A stretch of 45,427 nucleotides of DNA from an uncultured bacterium. Its GTDB lineage: Bacteria; Elusimicrobiota; Elusimicrobia; Elusimicrobiales; Elusimicrobiaceae. Made by a program: the position numbers and the translations under genes. Below, one piece after another: positions 24,604-33,079 of the stretch (position 1 is its first letter; each line of letters starts with the position of its first letter). The stretch spans positions 1 through 45,427 of the forward strand of contig CASFOP010000012.1 of the NCBI GenBank assembly GCA_949296525.1. The letters run 5' to 3'. Below the pieces are notes generated by a model, which made no database searches, was not told the origin of the DNA, and saw only the letters and a list, made by a program, of their open reading frames with translations.

Positions 24604-25553
24604 ACATTTTAATCGCGGATAAATTCCCCTCCCGCTGGGCCGAAGAACTGGCCAAACAGGGGCATAAAATTACCTCCGATCCGTCTTTGGACGAAAACTC
24701 CCTGGTCGGGGCTATAGCGGACGAAGACATACTCATCGTACGCAGCACCAAAGTACCGGCCGCCGTTATAGACGCGGGCAAAAAATTAAAACTCATTATC
24801 CGCGCCGGGGCGGGCACCAACACCATTGACGTCAAACATGCCGCCGAAAAAGGCGTGGCGGTGTGCAACTGCCCGGGCACCAACTCCGTCGCCGTGGCGG
24901 AGCTGACCCTGGGGCTTATTTTGGCACTGGACCGGCGCATTTACCACAACACCAAAGACCTGCGCGAAGGCAAATGGAACAAAAGCGAATACGGCAAGGC
25001 CAAGGGGCTTTACGGGCGCACGCTGGGTATTATCGGGCTGGGCGCTATCGGCAAAGAGGTGGCCAAACGGGCCGAAGCATTCGGCATGAACGTGGTGGCC
25101 TATGACCCCAACGACAAAGCCGATGATTTCCGCGCCGCCGGCGTAACGCCGGAGCCGGATATTTACACGCTGGCCGGCATGTGCGATGTGATTACGGTGC
25201 ACGTGCCCGAAACGCCGCAAACCAAAGGCCTCTTTAACAAAAAATTTTTTGACACGATGAAAGACGGGGCTATTTTCATCAACGCCGCGCGCGGCGGGCT
25301 GGTGGTGGCCAAAGATTTGGCCGAGGCCGTCAAAACCAAAGGCATTAAAGCGGGCCTGGACGTATATGAAACTGAGCCCAAAGCCAACGACACGGCTTTT
25401 GATTACTCCCCCTACGCCGGAGCCGAAAACATTTACGGTACGCATCACATCGGCGCCAGCACGGACCAGGCGCAGGACGCGGTGGCGCAGTGCACGGTGC
25501 AAATCATTAATGAATACGCCGCGACGGGCAAATTTTTGCACAAGGTGAACTAA
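24600..25553 (+). CDS. serA: D-3-phosphoglycerate dehydrogenase, short form
   Basis: NAD-dependent oxidation of 3-phosphoglycerate, the entry step of serine synthesis. 317 residues: catalytic and Rossmann domains only, with no C-terminal ACT regulatory domain, so feedback inhibition of the usual ACT type is not expected. The NAD-binding motif GLGAIG is at 146-151; the catalytic triad is Arg231 (NAARGG), Glu259 (YETEP) and His283 (HHIGAS). It overlaps serC by 4 bases and is followed without any gap by the DUF1015 gene. A broader 2-hydroxyacid dehydrogenase is the alternative, but the operon makes SerA very likely. Confidence 0.92.
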   Translation: MNILIADKFPSRWAEELAKQGHKITSDPSLDENSLVGAIADEDILIVRSTKVPAAVIDAGKKLKLIIRAGAGTNTIDVKHAAEKGVAVCNCPGTNSVAVAELTLGLILALDRRIYHNTKDLREGKWNKSEYGKAKGLYGRTLGIIGLGAIGKEVAKRAEAFGMNVVAYDPNDKADDFRAAGVTPEPDIYTLAGMCDVITVHVPETPQTKGLFNKKFFDTMKDGAIFINAARGGLVVAKDLAEAVKTKGIKAGLDVYETEPKANDTAFDYSPYAGAENIYGTHHIGASTDQAQDAVAQCTVQIINEYAATGKFLHKVN

Positions 25554-26786
25554 ATGGCTACCGTAAAACCTTTCCGGGGGTACCGCCCCGACGGCCGCGC
25601 CGAACAGGTGGCGTGCCCGCCTTATGACGTGATTAACTCGCGCGAAGCGCGCGAAATGGCCCGGGGCAATCCGCTTTCTTTCCTGCATGTGGAAAAGCCG
25701 GAAATTGACCTGCCCGAAAGCGTGGATTTATACGACGGGCAGGTATACGACAAGGGCCGTGAAAACCTGGATAAATTCATGGAGCGCGGCATTTTAAAAC
25801 AGGACAGCAAGCCCTGCTTTTACATTTACGCGCAAACCATGGACGGACGCACGCAGTACGGCCTGGTGGCCATCGTCAGCGCGGAGGAATACGACCGGGG
25901 CATTATCCGCAAACACGAACTGACGCGCAAAGACAAAGAGGCGGACCGCACGCGGCATGTGGACACCTTGAACGCCACCACGGGCCCCGTATTCCTGACC
26001 TATCCGGACCAAAAGCCCATGGACGAACTGGTGCAAAAAATTACGCAAAAAACCCCTGCCTATGATTTTACCGCGACGGACGGCATCGGCCACACGCTGT
26101 GGGTCATGGACGACGACAAGGACATAGCCGCCGTGCGCCAGATTTTCAACGCGCTGCCCGTGCTCTACATCGCCGACGGGCATCACCGCTCCGCCTCCGC
26201 CGCCAATGTGGCGCGCAAACGTAAAGCGGAAAACCCGCACCATACGGGGCAGGAAAATTATAATTTTTTCCTGGCGGTTATTTTCCCCGCAGGGCAGCTG
26301 CATGTGATGGATTACAACCGCCTGGTCAAAGATTTAAACGGGCGGAGCAAAGAGCAGTTTCTGCGGGAAATCAGCGAAAAATTTGACGTAGACGCCAGCG
26401 GAAAAGCGCGCCCCGAAAAACGCCATCAGTTCGGCATGTATTTGGACGGGCAGTGGTATACGCTGACGGCCAAAGCGGGCACTTTTGACGAAGCTGACCC
26501 CGTAGGCGCGCTGGACGTGAGCATTTTGCAAAACAACCTGCTCGCCCCCGTACTGGGCATAGGGGACCCGCGCACGGATAAGCGCATTAACTTCGTAGGC
26601 GGCATACGCGGGCTGAAAGAGCTGGAAAAACGCGTAAACGGCGGCGAATACGCCGTGGCTTTTGCCATGTTCCCCACTTCCATGCAAGAACTGATGAAAG
26701 TGGCCGACGCCCGCCTGATTATGCCCCCCAAATCCACCTGGTTTGAGCCCAAACTGCGCAGCGGCCTGGTAACCTATAAGTTCTAG
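25554..26786 (+). CDS. DUF1015 protein in the serine operon
   Basis: 410 residues. The start codon directly follows the serA stop with no spacer. Recognisable DUF1015 features: KPFRGYRP near the N-terminus, ACPPYDVINSREAR, RKHELTRKDKEADRTRH and the signature YIADGHHRSASA (residues about 205-216). The biochemical activity of the family is not something I can state from sequence. Tight coupling to serC and serA, and the absence of a serB-like phosphatase next to them, suggest a part in serine synthesis, possibly the missing phosphoserine phosphatase step or its control. This is inference from context. A terminator follows. Confidence 0.9.
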   Translation: MATVKPFRGYRPDGRAEQVACPPYDVINSREAREMARGNPLSFLHVEKPEIDLPESVDLYDGQVYDKGRENLDKFMERGILKQDSKPCFYIYAQTMDGRTQYGLVAIVSAEEYDRGIIRKHELTRKDKEADRTRHVDTLNATTGPVFLTYPDQKPMDELVQKITQKTPAYDFTATDGIGHTLWVMDDDKDIAAVRQIFNALPVLYIADGHHRSASAANVARKRKAENPHHTGQENYNFFLAVIFPAGQLHVMDYNRLVKDLNGRSKEQFLREISEKFDVDASGKARPEKRHQFGMYLDGQWYTLTAKAGTFDEADPVGALDVSILQNNLLAPVLGIGDPRTDKRINFVGGIRGLKELEKRVNGGEYAVAFAMFPTSMQELMKVADARLIMPPKSTWFEPKLRSGLVTYKF

Positions 26787-26804
26787 CCACACTCAAGCAT
26801 GCCA

Positions 26805-26830
26805 AAATCCCCGCCTCTCGGCGGGGATTT
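26805..26830. terminator. Bidirectional terminator after the serine operon
   Basis: AAATCCCCGCC / GGCGGGGATTT (26805-26815, 26820-26830), 4-base loop, between convergent DUF1015 and khpB. Confidence 0.8.
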
Positions 26831-26866
26831 CAAATTCTGTAAACTTACTTTATAAACGCAGGCGAT

Positions 26867-28210
26867 TTATTTTTGTTCCGGCACGGCGGGCGCAGACTGT
26901 GCTTCCTGCGTATTTTCCTGCGGATTTTCAAACAAAGGTCCGCAGGCGCAGCCGGTTTGCGTTTCGCCTTCGGCGCAGTTGCGCGCCATTTCGGCCTGGC
27001 AGGTGGCTCCGGAGGCGTCATCAGCCGCCTGTGCGGCAGGTTCCTGCGAGGCCTGCTGTTGGGCCGCATTTACGTCCGCGGCGGCAGGGCCATTGTTTTC
27101 CGCCGCAGCGGGCGCTTCGGCAGAAGTATTGGCAGGCTGTTCGGCATTTTGTACAGCCGGCACTTCTACAGGCGCGGTCTGCACAACTTCCGTCACGGTT
27201 TCAGTCACTTCCGTGCCGGCGGCATTTTGGTTTACCGTCGCTTCCGTCAGCACCACTGCCGCGGCTTCGGCGGCAGGAACGGAAACGGGTTCGGCCTTTT
27301 TCTGCACGGGCTGGTCGGCCGGGCGCGGGCGCAGGGTTACTTTGCGCCACTGGCCTTCGCCTTCGGAAACGGTAATGACAAATTCATTGTTTTCCGCCGC
27401 GCGGTGTATATAGCGGCGCAGCTGTGCGCTCATCGGGCGGAAGCGGTACACGCTGTAACCGTTTTTAATTTGGTTAATGCCGTATTCCAAATCGGCATTG
27501 ATTTTGTCTTCAGCCTTGCGCCAGTAATTCTGCGTATCGGCAATGACGGAGATGGGCTTGTCAAAATGGCGGCTGACGCTTAACGTAGCCAAATACTGCA
27601 AAGATTCCAGCGTTTTGCCTTCTTTGCCAATGACGATGGCCGGATGGTCGCAGTCAAAAGTCAGCAAAATGCGCTGCTGTTTTTCGTCCCACCAGGCGTT
27701 TAAATTTTCCACTTTCACGCCCATATGCTCCAGCACATTGGCCAAATAGTCTTTGGCCTCCTGCAACGGGGCTTTGAGGAAATCGGGGATAACGGCGTTC
27801 TGGATTTCCTGGCTGGGCAGCAGCTGGGCTTCATTGGCCTTGGGGGCTTTGTCCGCCGCAGCGCTGCGGCGCGCACCGTAGGCACGGCGGCCGCCGCGTT
27901 TGATTTCACGCACGCCCGATTCTTCGCTCTTGCGGGAGCGGGAAGAAGAACGCCCCCCGCGGCCGCGGCCGGAAGAAGAACGTTTCTTTTTGGGCACGTC
28001 CATATAAATCTGCGCGTCCAAATTGTCAGACACCCAGCGTTTCTGACGCAGTTCCACCACGGCCGGACGCGCGCCTATGCCCAAAAAGCCCTTGCGCGGG
28101 TTTTCCAGCACGGTCACTTCCACCTGGTCGCGGCGCAAACCCATTTTTTTCAGGCCTTTTTCAATGGCCTCGGATACTTCTTTAGCTTCTACTTTTACTT
28201 TATGCGGCAT
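26867..28210 (-). CDS. khpB: RNA-binding protein KhpB/Jag with long low-complexity regions
   Basis: 447 residues, AAGGAG upstream. Domains in order: Jag_N (residues 1-60, VSEAIEKGLKKMGL, GFLGIGARPA), an Arg/Ser/Gly-rich linker (about 75-115), a KH-type domain (about 160-235, with the GKEG loop), and an R3H domain (about 240-305, RFRPMSAQLRRYIHRAAE with the R-x3-H motif). After it come about 140 residues rich in Ala, Glu, Pro, Thr and Gln, ending in a cysteine-containing segment (GCACGPLFE). KhpB binds RNA and influences cell elongation in Gram-positive bacteria; the gene beside yidC is the classic arrangement. The tail is much longer than usual and probably disordered. Confidence 0.92.
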   Translation of the reverse strand: MPHKVKVEAKEVSEAIEKGLKKMGLRRDQVEVTVLENPRKGFLGIGARPAVVELRQKRWVSDNLDAQIYMDVPKKKRSSSGRGRGGRSSSRSRKSEESGVREIKRGGRRAYGARRSAAADKAPKANEAQLLPSQEIQNAVIPDFLKAPLQEAKDYLANVLEHMGVKVENLNAWWDEKQQRILLTFDCDHPAIVIGKEGKTLESLQYLATLSVSRHFDKPISVIADTQNYWRKAEDKINADLEYGINQIKNGYSVYRFRPMSAQLRRYIHRAAENNEFVITVSEGEGQWRKVTLRPRPADQPVQKKAEPVSVPAAEAAAVVLTEATVNQNAAGTEVTETVTEVVQTAPVEVPAVQNAEQPANTSAEAPAAAENNGPAAADVNAAQQQASQEPAAQAADDASGATCQAEMARNCAEGETQTGCACGPLFENPQENTQEAQSAPAVPEQK

Positions 28211-28219
28211 AAAAACTCC

Positions 28220-29818
28220 TTATTTCGCATTGGCGATTTTTTTGTTGGCCAGGGTCTGAATACCAAAGGTAATCAGGCTGTTGGTCAGCCAGTACAGCAC
28301 CAGGCCGGACGGAAAGTTCATAAACAGCAGCGTAAAAAGAAGCGGCATGTATTTAAACATGGCGGCCTGGGCGGGGTCCATGCCCGAAGGCAGGGCCGAA
28401 CGCTGCTGGAAAAACATTACAGCGCCCATCAGAATGGGCAATATATAGTACGGATCTTTGGAAGACAAATCCGTAATCCACCAAATAAACTTCGCCCCGT
28501 GCAAAGACCAGGACGTGCGCAGTGCATTAAACAACGCCAGGAAAATAGGCAGCTGAACCAGCAGCGGCAGACAGCCCGAAAACGGGTTGACGCCGTGCTT
28601 TTGGTACAGGGCCATCATTTCGCGGTTGAGCATTTCCGCATTATTTTTATACTTATCCTGCAGGCGTTTCATTTCTGGCTGCAGCTTGCGCATTTTCGCG
28701 CTGGATTTGAGCGACATCAGCGTAAATTTAAACAGTATCAGCTGCAGCAGCACCGTCAGCATGATAATAGCCACGCCGTAATTGCCCGTCCAGCTGTAGA
28801 ACAGCTCCAGCACATTGCGTGCCAGACGCCCCAGCGCACCGAAAAAACCGAACTCTATGCTGCGGCCCAAATGGTAGGGCAGTTTTTCAAACGCCTGGTA
28901 ATCCTTGGGGCCGAAGTAAAAATCCGACTCCAGGGTCAGGGAGGATTTGGCCCCCAGTTCCCGCGCGGGGACATTAATTTGCAGCTGCGGCCCTTTCACT
29001 TCCCCCTCGCCGAACAAACCCCACAGGCGTTTGCGCGTGGTAACCACCTGCTTATCGGTCGCCAGCGTGCCGGCGGTCCAGTTCTGCGGGATGAGCACGC
29101 TTAAAAAGTAGCGGTTCTGCACGCCGGCCCAAATCCAGTCCTTTCCGGAGGCAGGAGAATCCTCACTGTCGGTAAACTCGACCAGCGTCGGATTCTTTTT
29201 GCCGGGTTCCTGCGTCAGATAAACAGCTTTGCTTTCGCGTTCATTGTCGGAAAGTTCGCTCTGGGTGGTGGAAAGGCCCGGGCCGAAATTAAAATCAAAA
29301 GCCGGCAGGGCCACATCATGTTCGTTTTTGTTGTTAAACGTCAGGGACAAGTTGTTAATCCCGTTTTCGTTAAAGCGGTAGGTCTTGATGACTTCCACTC
29401 CCGCAGACGGGCGGGCAGTAAAAGTAATGGAATCCTGGGTACGCTGTGCCTCTGCAAAATCCAGCTGCGGCAGGGTGGCGAAATAGCCTTCGCCTTTATA
29501 CGGGGTCAGGTCCAAATCGCCCGTTACGTCGCGGAACAGATAGGTTTTAATGCCTGCGCCTTTGGAAGAGAAGGTAATTTGCGCGCTCGGAGCGTCAAAA
29601 GTAATCAGTTCTTCAGGCAGGGCGGCAGCCGCGGTTTTGGACACGGCGGCCGGAGTTACGGCCGTTTCGCCGGAGAGGGCCGCTTCTTGTTTGGCCTGCT
29701 CCAGCTGCTGCTCAGCGGTCTGCTGTTCTTTCTGCATGCGCGGGATAACGACAAACTGATTATATCCCGTCAGCACCAGCAGAAACAACAAAGCCGCGAG
29801 TAAAAAATTTCGGTTCAT
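28220..29818 (-). CDS. yidC: Membrane protein insertase YidC
   Basis: Inserts and folds inner-membrane proteins, alone or with SecYEG. From the ATG at 29818 (MNRNFLLAALLFLLVL, GAGG upstream) it is 532 residues, the Gram-negative size with the large periplasmic domain. First membrane helix at 4-22, a charged Gln/Glu-rich linker, the periplasmic beta domain to about 330, then the five-helix insertase core (NYGVAIIMLTVLLQLILF, NPFSGCLPLLVQLPIFLALF, and a final LVLYWLTNSLITFGIQ). The conserved membrane arginine is probably that in the helix before 'VLELFYSWTG' or near TSWSLHG. Stop is 9 bases before khpB. An upstream in-frame Met at 29860 is less likely. Confidence 0.96.
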   Translation of the reverse strand: MNRNFLLAALLFLLVLTGYNQFVVIPRMQKEQQTAEQQLEQAKQEAALSGETAVTPAAVSKTAAAALPEELITFDAPSAQITFSSKGAGIKTYLFRDVTGDLDLTPYKGEGYFATLPQLDFAEAQRTQDSITFTARPSAGVEVIKTYRFNENGINNLSLTFNNKNEHDVALPAFDFNFGPGLSTTQSELSDNERESKAVYLTQEPGKKNPTLVEFTDSEDSPASGKDWIWAGVQNRYFLSVLIPQNWTAGTLATDKQVVTTRKRLWGLFGEGEVKGPQLQINVPARELGAKSSLTLESDFYFGPKDYQAFEKLPYHLGRSIEFGFFGALGRLARNVLELFYSWTGNYGVAIIMLTVLLQLILFKFTLMSLKSSAKMRKLQPEMKRLQDKYKNNAEMLNREMMALYQKHGVNPFSGCLPLLVQLPIFLALFNALRTSWSLHGAKFIWWITDLSSKDPYYILPILMGAVMFFQQRSALPSGMDPAQAAMFKYMPLLFTLLFMNFPSGLVLYWLTNSLITFGIQTLANKKIANAK

Positions 29819-29890
29819 AAAATCCTCTGAATCAGCCGCCTGGGCGGCGGACTTCTTCATCGGGCTTTCACGACGCGGGAAAACGGGCGT

Positions 29891-30127
29891 TTAAGGTACG
29901 GGGTCGTAACCGCCCGCATGAAAAGGGTGGCATTTGCCCAGCCTGCGGGCTGAGAGCCACACCCCCTTAAAAACCCCGTATTTGGTTATTGCCTCTTTGG
30001 CGTACTGACTGCAGGTGGGCGTAAAACGGCAAGCCCCGCGCGGCCCCAGCAGAGGCCGCACCAGCAGCATAAAAATATTTAGCAAAAAAAGCAGAACCTT
30101 TCTGCCTGCCAGCGAAATTTTATTCAT
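29891..30127 (-). CDS. yidD: Membrane protein insertion efficiency factor YidD
   Basis: 78 residues with the family signature: an amphipathic N-terminus, [20 protein letters not shown], then [21 protein letters not shown]. It assists YidC-dependent insertion at the inner membrane. It overlaps the end of rnpA by 8 bases, the usual compact arrangement, so it is probably translated by coupling. Confidence 0.95.
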   Translation of the reverse strand: MNKISLAGRKVLLFLLNIFMLLVRPLLGPRGACRFTPTCSQYAKEAITKYGVFKGVWLSARRLGKCHPFHAGGYDPVP

Positions 30128-30512
30128 GTGTTTGCGCGGGACCTTGGCCCGCGGGGGCCGGCGCCAGGCCGGCCTGCCGGCACAGGCTTAAAACGGCGTT
30201 TTCCGCCGCGTCGGCCGTGGCCAGACATTCGCTGTCTCGGGGGCTGAACACATAGTCCACCCCGCTTTGCAATCTTTCCCGGTTCAGTCGGAAAGCTTCT
30301 CGAAGAAGCCTCTTGACGCGGTTTCTGACAACCGCGTTTCCCAGTTTCCTGGATACGACAAGCCCCAAACGTCTGTCTTCTTTTCCCAGCGGGGCCGGCT
30401 TCCACCACAGCACCAGGCCGAAGCCCTGTATTTTCCGTCCGGTCTGTATCACGTTTTTAAAATCGTTTTTCAAATGCAGACGGCGGCTGCGGGGCAAGCC
30501 CTGGGAAAACAT
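30120..30512 (-). CDS. rnpA: Ribonuclease P protein component
   Basis: Small basic subunit of RNase P, which trims tRNA 5' ends. 130 residues, slightly long because of a Gln/Ala/Pro-rich C-terminus. The family motif is plain: [27 protein letters not shown] (residues about 49-75; the RNR segment contacts the RNA). The ATG is 3 bases after the rpmH stop and has no strong Shine-Dalgarno, so coupling to rpmH is likely. Confidence 0.95.
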   Translation of the reverse strand: MFSQGLPRSRRLHLKNDFKNVIQTGRKIQGFGLVLWWKPAPLGKEDRRLGLVVSRKLGNAVVRNRVKRLLREAFRLNRERLQSGVDYVFSPRDSECLATADAAENAVLSLCRQAGLAPAPAGQGPAQTHE

Positions 30513-30515
30513 ATA

Positions 30516-30653
30516 TTAGGCCCGGATCAGCTCGTGGCGGCCTTTGGCGCGTCTGGCGCTGAGGACTTTGCGGCCGCCGGCGGTGGCCATGCGGGCGCGG
30601 AATCCGATGTGTTTGGCTCTTTTGGCTTTGTTAGGTCTGTATGTAGGTAACAT
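30516..30653 (-). CDS. rpmH: Ribosomal protein L34
   Basis: A 45-residue, very basic protein. It begins [14 protein letters not shown] and contains the family core HGFRAR-like [10 protein letters not shown] and [13 protein letters not shown], which is diagnostic for L34 of the large subunit. It sits at the head of rpmH-rnpA-yidD-yidC-khpB, the universal order. A normal N-terminus is MKRTYQPS, so MLPTYRPN is a mild variant. The ribosome site is poor (AGAGAAG close to the ATG) and the leader of about 100 bases contains an AGGAG further upstream that is not used by any visible start. Confidence 0.93.
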   Translation of the reverse strand: MLPTYRPNKAKRAKHIGFRARMATAGGRKVLSARRAKGRHELIRA

Positions 30654-30764
30654 GCTTCTCTTTATACGGGCGGAAACGCAACGGCCGTTTCAGGCCCGTA
30701 CACTCCTGTTATTAAGTTAAATTCTCCTTTGGCGCATAAAAACGGCACAAAAAAGGACCCATAT

Positions 30765-30794
30765 ATTATAACTTATCCGCGGGGCGCTGTCCAA
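30765..30794 (-). promoter_or_regulatory. rpmH operon promoter
   Basis: On the minus strand TTGGAC (30789-30794), 18-base spacer, TATAAT (30765-30770). It yields a leader of about 104 bases. A hairpin ACGGGC...GCCCGT lies in the leader just before rpmH. Confidence 0.6.
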
Positions 30795-30833
30795 CGGGTT
30801 TTTTGCCTCCGGCGCGCGGGAAGGCTTCAAATT

Positions 30834-30842
30834 TGCTACAGT
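30834..30842 (+). promoter_or_regulatory. recO promoter, extended -10 TGCTACAGT, start site on the ATG
   Basis: TGC plus TACAGT (30837-30842). Seven bases further lies position 30849, the A of the recO ATG, so the transcript should be leaderless. It is divergent from the rpmH promoter. Confidence 0.5.
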
Positions 30843-30848
30843 GAATAT

Positions 30849-31577
30849 ATGATATTTACTGACTCGGGCATTGTGCTTTTCCGCCAGGACTTCCGCGAAG
30901 CAGACCGTATTATTGCGCTTTACACGCTGCAGCACGGGCGCATCAACCTGCGCCTGCCCGGGGTCAACCGCGCAAAAGGCAAACTCAAAGCCTTAAGCGA
31001 GCCCTTCACCTGCGCCGCATACCGCATTTATGCGCGCAGCGGCAATGTGCTGGGTACGGTAACGGGCGGGAAAATCGCGCATGTTTTCCCCCATATCCGC
31101 CAAGACCTCAAACGCCAGACGCTGGCTTTTCACTTCTGCGAACTGATGATGCGCCTGACGCCGCCGCACCAGCCCAGCGCCGAAAAATACCGATTACTTT
31201 TGCAAGCGCTGACGGAGCTGGATTTGGGGCAGCCCAATGCGGCCTTTGCACCGGCTTTTACACTGCGCCTGATGGCGGCGGCGGGCTTTGGATTAGACCG
31301 CCCCGTCCTGCAAATCACGCCGCAGTTCTGGCAACGTATGCATGAGGATGAATTTTCTGCGCTGAACTTTACGGACGCGGAAGACCTGTTGTCTTTAAGC
31401 AAATGCAACGAAGTTTGCCGCCGCTTTTTAAACGGCTATTTAAATTACCCGCTGCAAACGTTAAAGCCTTTCGGCCTGGCCGATGAGGACCTGCCCGCCA
31501 AACCCGCCGCCCGGCCGGAGGAACCAAACGCGCAGGCCGGCGAAATGGCGGAACTGGTGCCCGCCCGCGCTCAGTAA
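30849..31577 (+). CDS. recO: DNA repair protein RecO
   Basis: Mediates RecA loading on SSB-coated DNA together with RecR. From the ATG at 30849 it has 242 residues, a normal length; the upstream frame to 30729 has no homology. N-terminal OB fold: GIVLFRQDFREADRIIALYT and GRINLRLPGVNRAKGKLKA. The C-terminal helical part lacks the zinc-finger cysteines found in many RecO proteins (GFGLDRPVLQ in place of the usual LDxCxxCG). It ends with a Pro/Ala/Glu tail. There is no Shine-Dalgarno before the ATG. Confidence 0.88.
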   Translation: MIFTDSGIVLFRQDFREADRIIALYTLQHGRINLRLPGVNRAKGKLKALSEPFTCAAYRIYARSGNVLGTVTGGKIAHVFPHIRQDLKRQTLAFHFCELMMRLTPPHQPSAEKYRLLLQALTELDLGQPNAAFAPAFTLRLMAAAGFGLDRPVLQITPQFWQRMHEDEFSALNFTDAEDLLSLSKCNEVCRRFLNGYLNYPLQTLKPFGLADEDLPAKPAARPEEPNAQAGEMAELVPARAQ

Positions 31578-31635
31578 GCCGCTCCTACAGCCGGGAAACG
31601 GGAAAACACTAATACGGATGCAAGCCCCTTTTGGC

Positions 31636-31669
31636 ATATAAAATCCCCGCATAAGCGGGGATTTTATAT
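31636..31669. terminator. Bidirectional terminator
   Basis: 15-bp perfect stem ATATAAAATCCCCGC / GCGGGGATTTTATAT (31636-31650, 31655-31669), 4-base loop, between recO and the HAD gene, which converge. Confidence 0.88.
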
Positions 31670-31694
31670 TTTCCGCTAAAAGCAAACCGCCTGT

Positions 31695-32351
31695 TCAGGC
31701 CAGCACATCTTCCATTTCCCGCTGCATATCACACAAAGATTTGTAAATGCGAAAAGCATTGGCGCGCACGAAAGAATTGGGCTGTTTTAAATCGGGCACC
31801 ACCACCGTACGCATGCCCGCCGATATGGCCGCCGTCGCGCCGGCGACGGAATCTTCTATGGCCAGGCACTGGCTTACGTCCGCACCCAAATTTTGCGCAC
31901 TGCGCAAATAGACTTCGGGGTCCGGCTTGGGGTTTTCCACATGGTCAAAAGTTACAATGGAAGAAAAATACCTCTTCAGCCCCCCTTTTTCCAGCAGTAT
32001 CTCCACCCAGCGGCTGATATTGGAAGTGGCCATGCCCAGTTTTAACCCCCGCTTGTGAAAATACTCTATTGTTTCTTTGGCGCAGGGTTTAAACGGCACA
32101 TCATGCGCGGCAAAATACGCCTCCACATTGCGCGCGCACTGGTCATATAAATACTTTACGTCCACATCGCGGCCGAAATAACTTTTGACCAGTTTGGAAG
32201 AATCATTGACGCTCATGCCAATGCAGCTTTCAAAGAGTTCAAAGGTAAATTTCAGCCCCATGGGCTCGGCGGCCTGTTGGTAACATTTAAAATAAATGGG
32301 TTCGGTGGAAAAAATCGTACCGTCCATGTCAAAAATCACGCTGGTAATCAT
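31695..32351 (-). CDS. HAD-superfamily phosphatase (beta-phosphoglucomutase-like)
   Basis: 218 residues from the ATG at 32351. Motif [13 protein letters not shown] (Asp nucleophile 8 and acid Asp10), a helical cap, motif II in MATSNIS (residues about 111-117), motif III Lys near [12 protein letters not shown], and motif [10 protein letters not shown]. This is the subfamily IA layout of phosphoglycolate phosphatases, beta-phosphoglucomutases and sugar phosphatases; the exact substrate cannot be told. The start overlaps the acetyltransferase stop by 4 bases (ATGA), so the two are translationally coupled. The upstream frame to 32453 belongs to the neighbour's DNA. Confidence 0.9.
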   Translation of the reverse strand: MITSVIFDMDGTIFSTEPIYFKCYQQAAEPMGLKFTFELFESCIGMSVNDSSKLVKSYFGRDVDVKYLYDQCARNVEAYFAAHDVPFKPCAKETIEYFHKRGLKLGMATSNISRWVEILLEKGGLKRYFSSIVTFDHVENPKPDPEVYLRSAQNLGADVSQCLAIEDSVAGATAAISAGMRTVVVPDLKQPNSFVRANAFRIYKSLCDMQREMEDVLA

Positions 32352-33001
32352 ACGGGATATCTCTCTCTTAAACGGCGCAGGCCGCTTCCGTCGCTGCTGC
32401 ACAAATACGGCAGCAGTTCCGTAATTTCCTGCGCGGGCTTGTCCCACCAGCACAGGCGAAGCAAAAACTCCACGCTTTCCGGTTCAAAACGCATACGCAC
32501 CACGCGGGCCGGATTGCCGGCCGCCACCGCATAAGGAGGTATGTCTTTGGTTACGACGGAGCAGGCTCCGATAATCGCCCCGCTGCCGATATGCACGCCG
32601 GGCAGCACCGTAACATTCTGCCCCAGCCACACATCATGGCCCAGCACGGTGTCCCCTTTTAGGGGAAGGTCGGAAAGTGATGGAACGGAGGTTTCCCAGC
32701 CGCCGCCCAAAATATTAAACGGATAGGTGGACACGCTTTTTAAACGGTGGTTGGCCCCGTTCATCACAAATTCCACCCCTTTGCCTATGGCACAGAATTT
32801 GCCGATAATCAGCTTATCTGCCAAAAACGGATAATGATGAGTAACGTGCTTTTCAAAATCGTCCGCACCGGACGGGTCGTCATAATATGTATAATCCCCG
32901 ACCACAATGTTCGGGTTTTTTACCACATTTTTAATAAAACATACCGACGGTACTGCGGGATTGGGAAAAGCGCTGTTCGGGTCCGGGCCATATCCTGGCA
33001 T
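32348..33001 (-). CDS. Vat-like (xenobiotic) hexapeptide O-acetyltransferase
   Basis: 217 residues, AAGGAG upstream. It resembles, along its whole length, the acetyl-CoA-dependent xenobiotic acetyltransferases that include the streptogramin A enzymes Vat and the CatB chloramphenicol enzymes: GYGPDPN start, [35 protein letters not shown] (catalytic His85), [54 protein letters not shown], then WWDKP. The left-handed beta-helix hexapeptide repeats are visible from about residue 65 and again at 115-165. Substrate cannot be decided by eye: streptogramin resistance is possible, but many chromosomal members have unknown acceptors. Coupled to a HAD phosphatase. Confidence 0.9.
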   Translation of the reverse strand: MPGYGPDPNSAFPNPAVPSVCFIKNVVKNPNIVVGDYTYYDDPSGADDFEKHVTHHYPFLADKLIIGKFCAIGKGVEFVMNGANHRLKSVSTYPFNILGGGWETSVPSLSDLPLKGDTVLGHDVWLGQNVTVLPGVHIGSGAIIGACSVVTKDIPPYAVAAGNPARVVRMRFEPESVEFLLRLCWWDKPAQEITELLPYLCSSDGSGLRRLRERYPV

Positions 33002-33018
33002 ATATACTCCTTTTTGTT

Positions 33019-33027
33019 ATTATAACA
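33019..33027 (-). promoter_or_regulatory. Acetyltransferase promoter, extended -10 TGTTATAAT
   Basis: On the minus strand TGT followed by perfect TATAAT (33019-33024), 18 bases before the start codon. No good -35 is seen. Confidence 0.55.
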
Positions 33028-33063
33028 GTTTTACCGCGCACACGCAGGCAGGGCCGTATTTTA

Positions 33064-33069
33064 TATAAT
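33064..33069 (+). promoter_or_regulatory. glyQ -10 TATAAT, near-leaderless
   Basis: A perfect TATAAT ends 10 bases before the glyQ ATG, so the predicted leader is about 4 bases. No Shine-Dalgarno exists there. Confidence 0.5.
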
Positions 33070-33079
33070 ATGGTTACTT

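Noticed and set aside
27725..29104. Long open frame of 459 codons opposite yidC/khpB
   Set aside because: Antisense to two certain genes; rich in His, Gln, Phe and Arg as expected from the mirrored codons; no ribosome site or homology.
30516..30848. Replication origin next to rpmH-rnpA
   Set aside because: No dnaA gene and no cluster of DnaA boxes (TTATCCACA-like) is visible; the neighbour is recO instead.
32348..33001. Maltose or galactoside acetyltransferase
   Set aside because: The segments around NGANHR, STYPFN and WWDKP fit the Vat/CatB xenobiotic group better than LacA/Maa.
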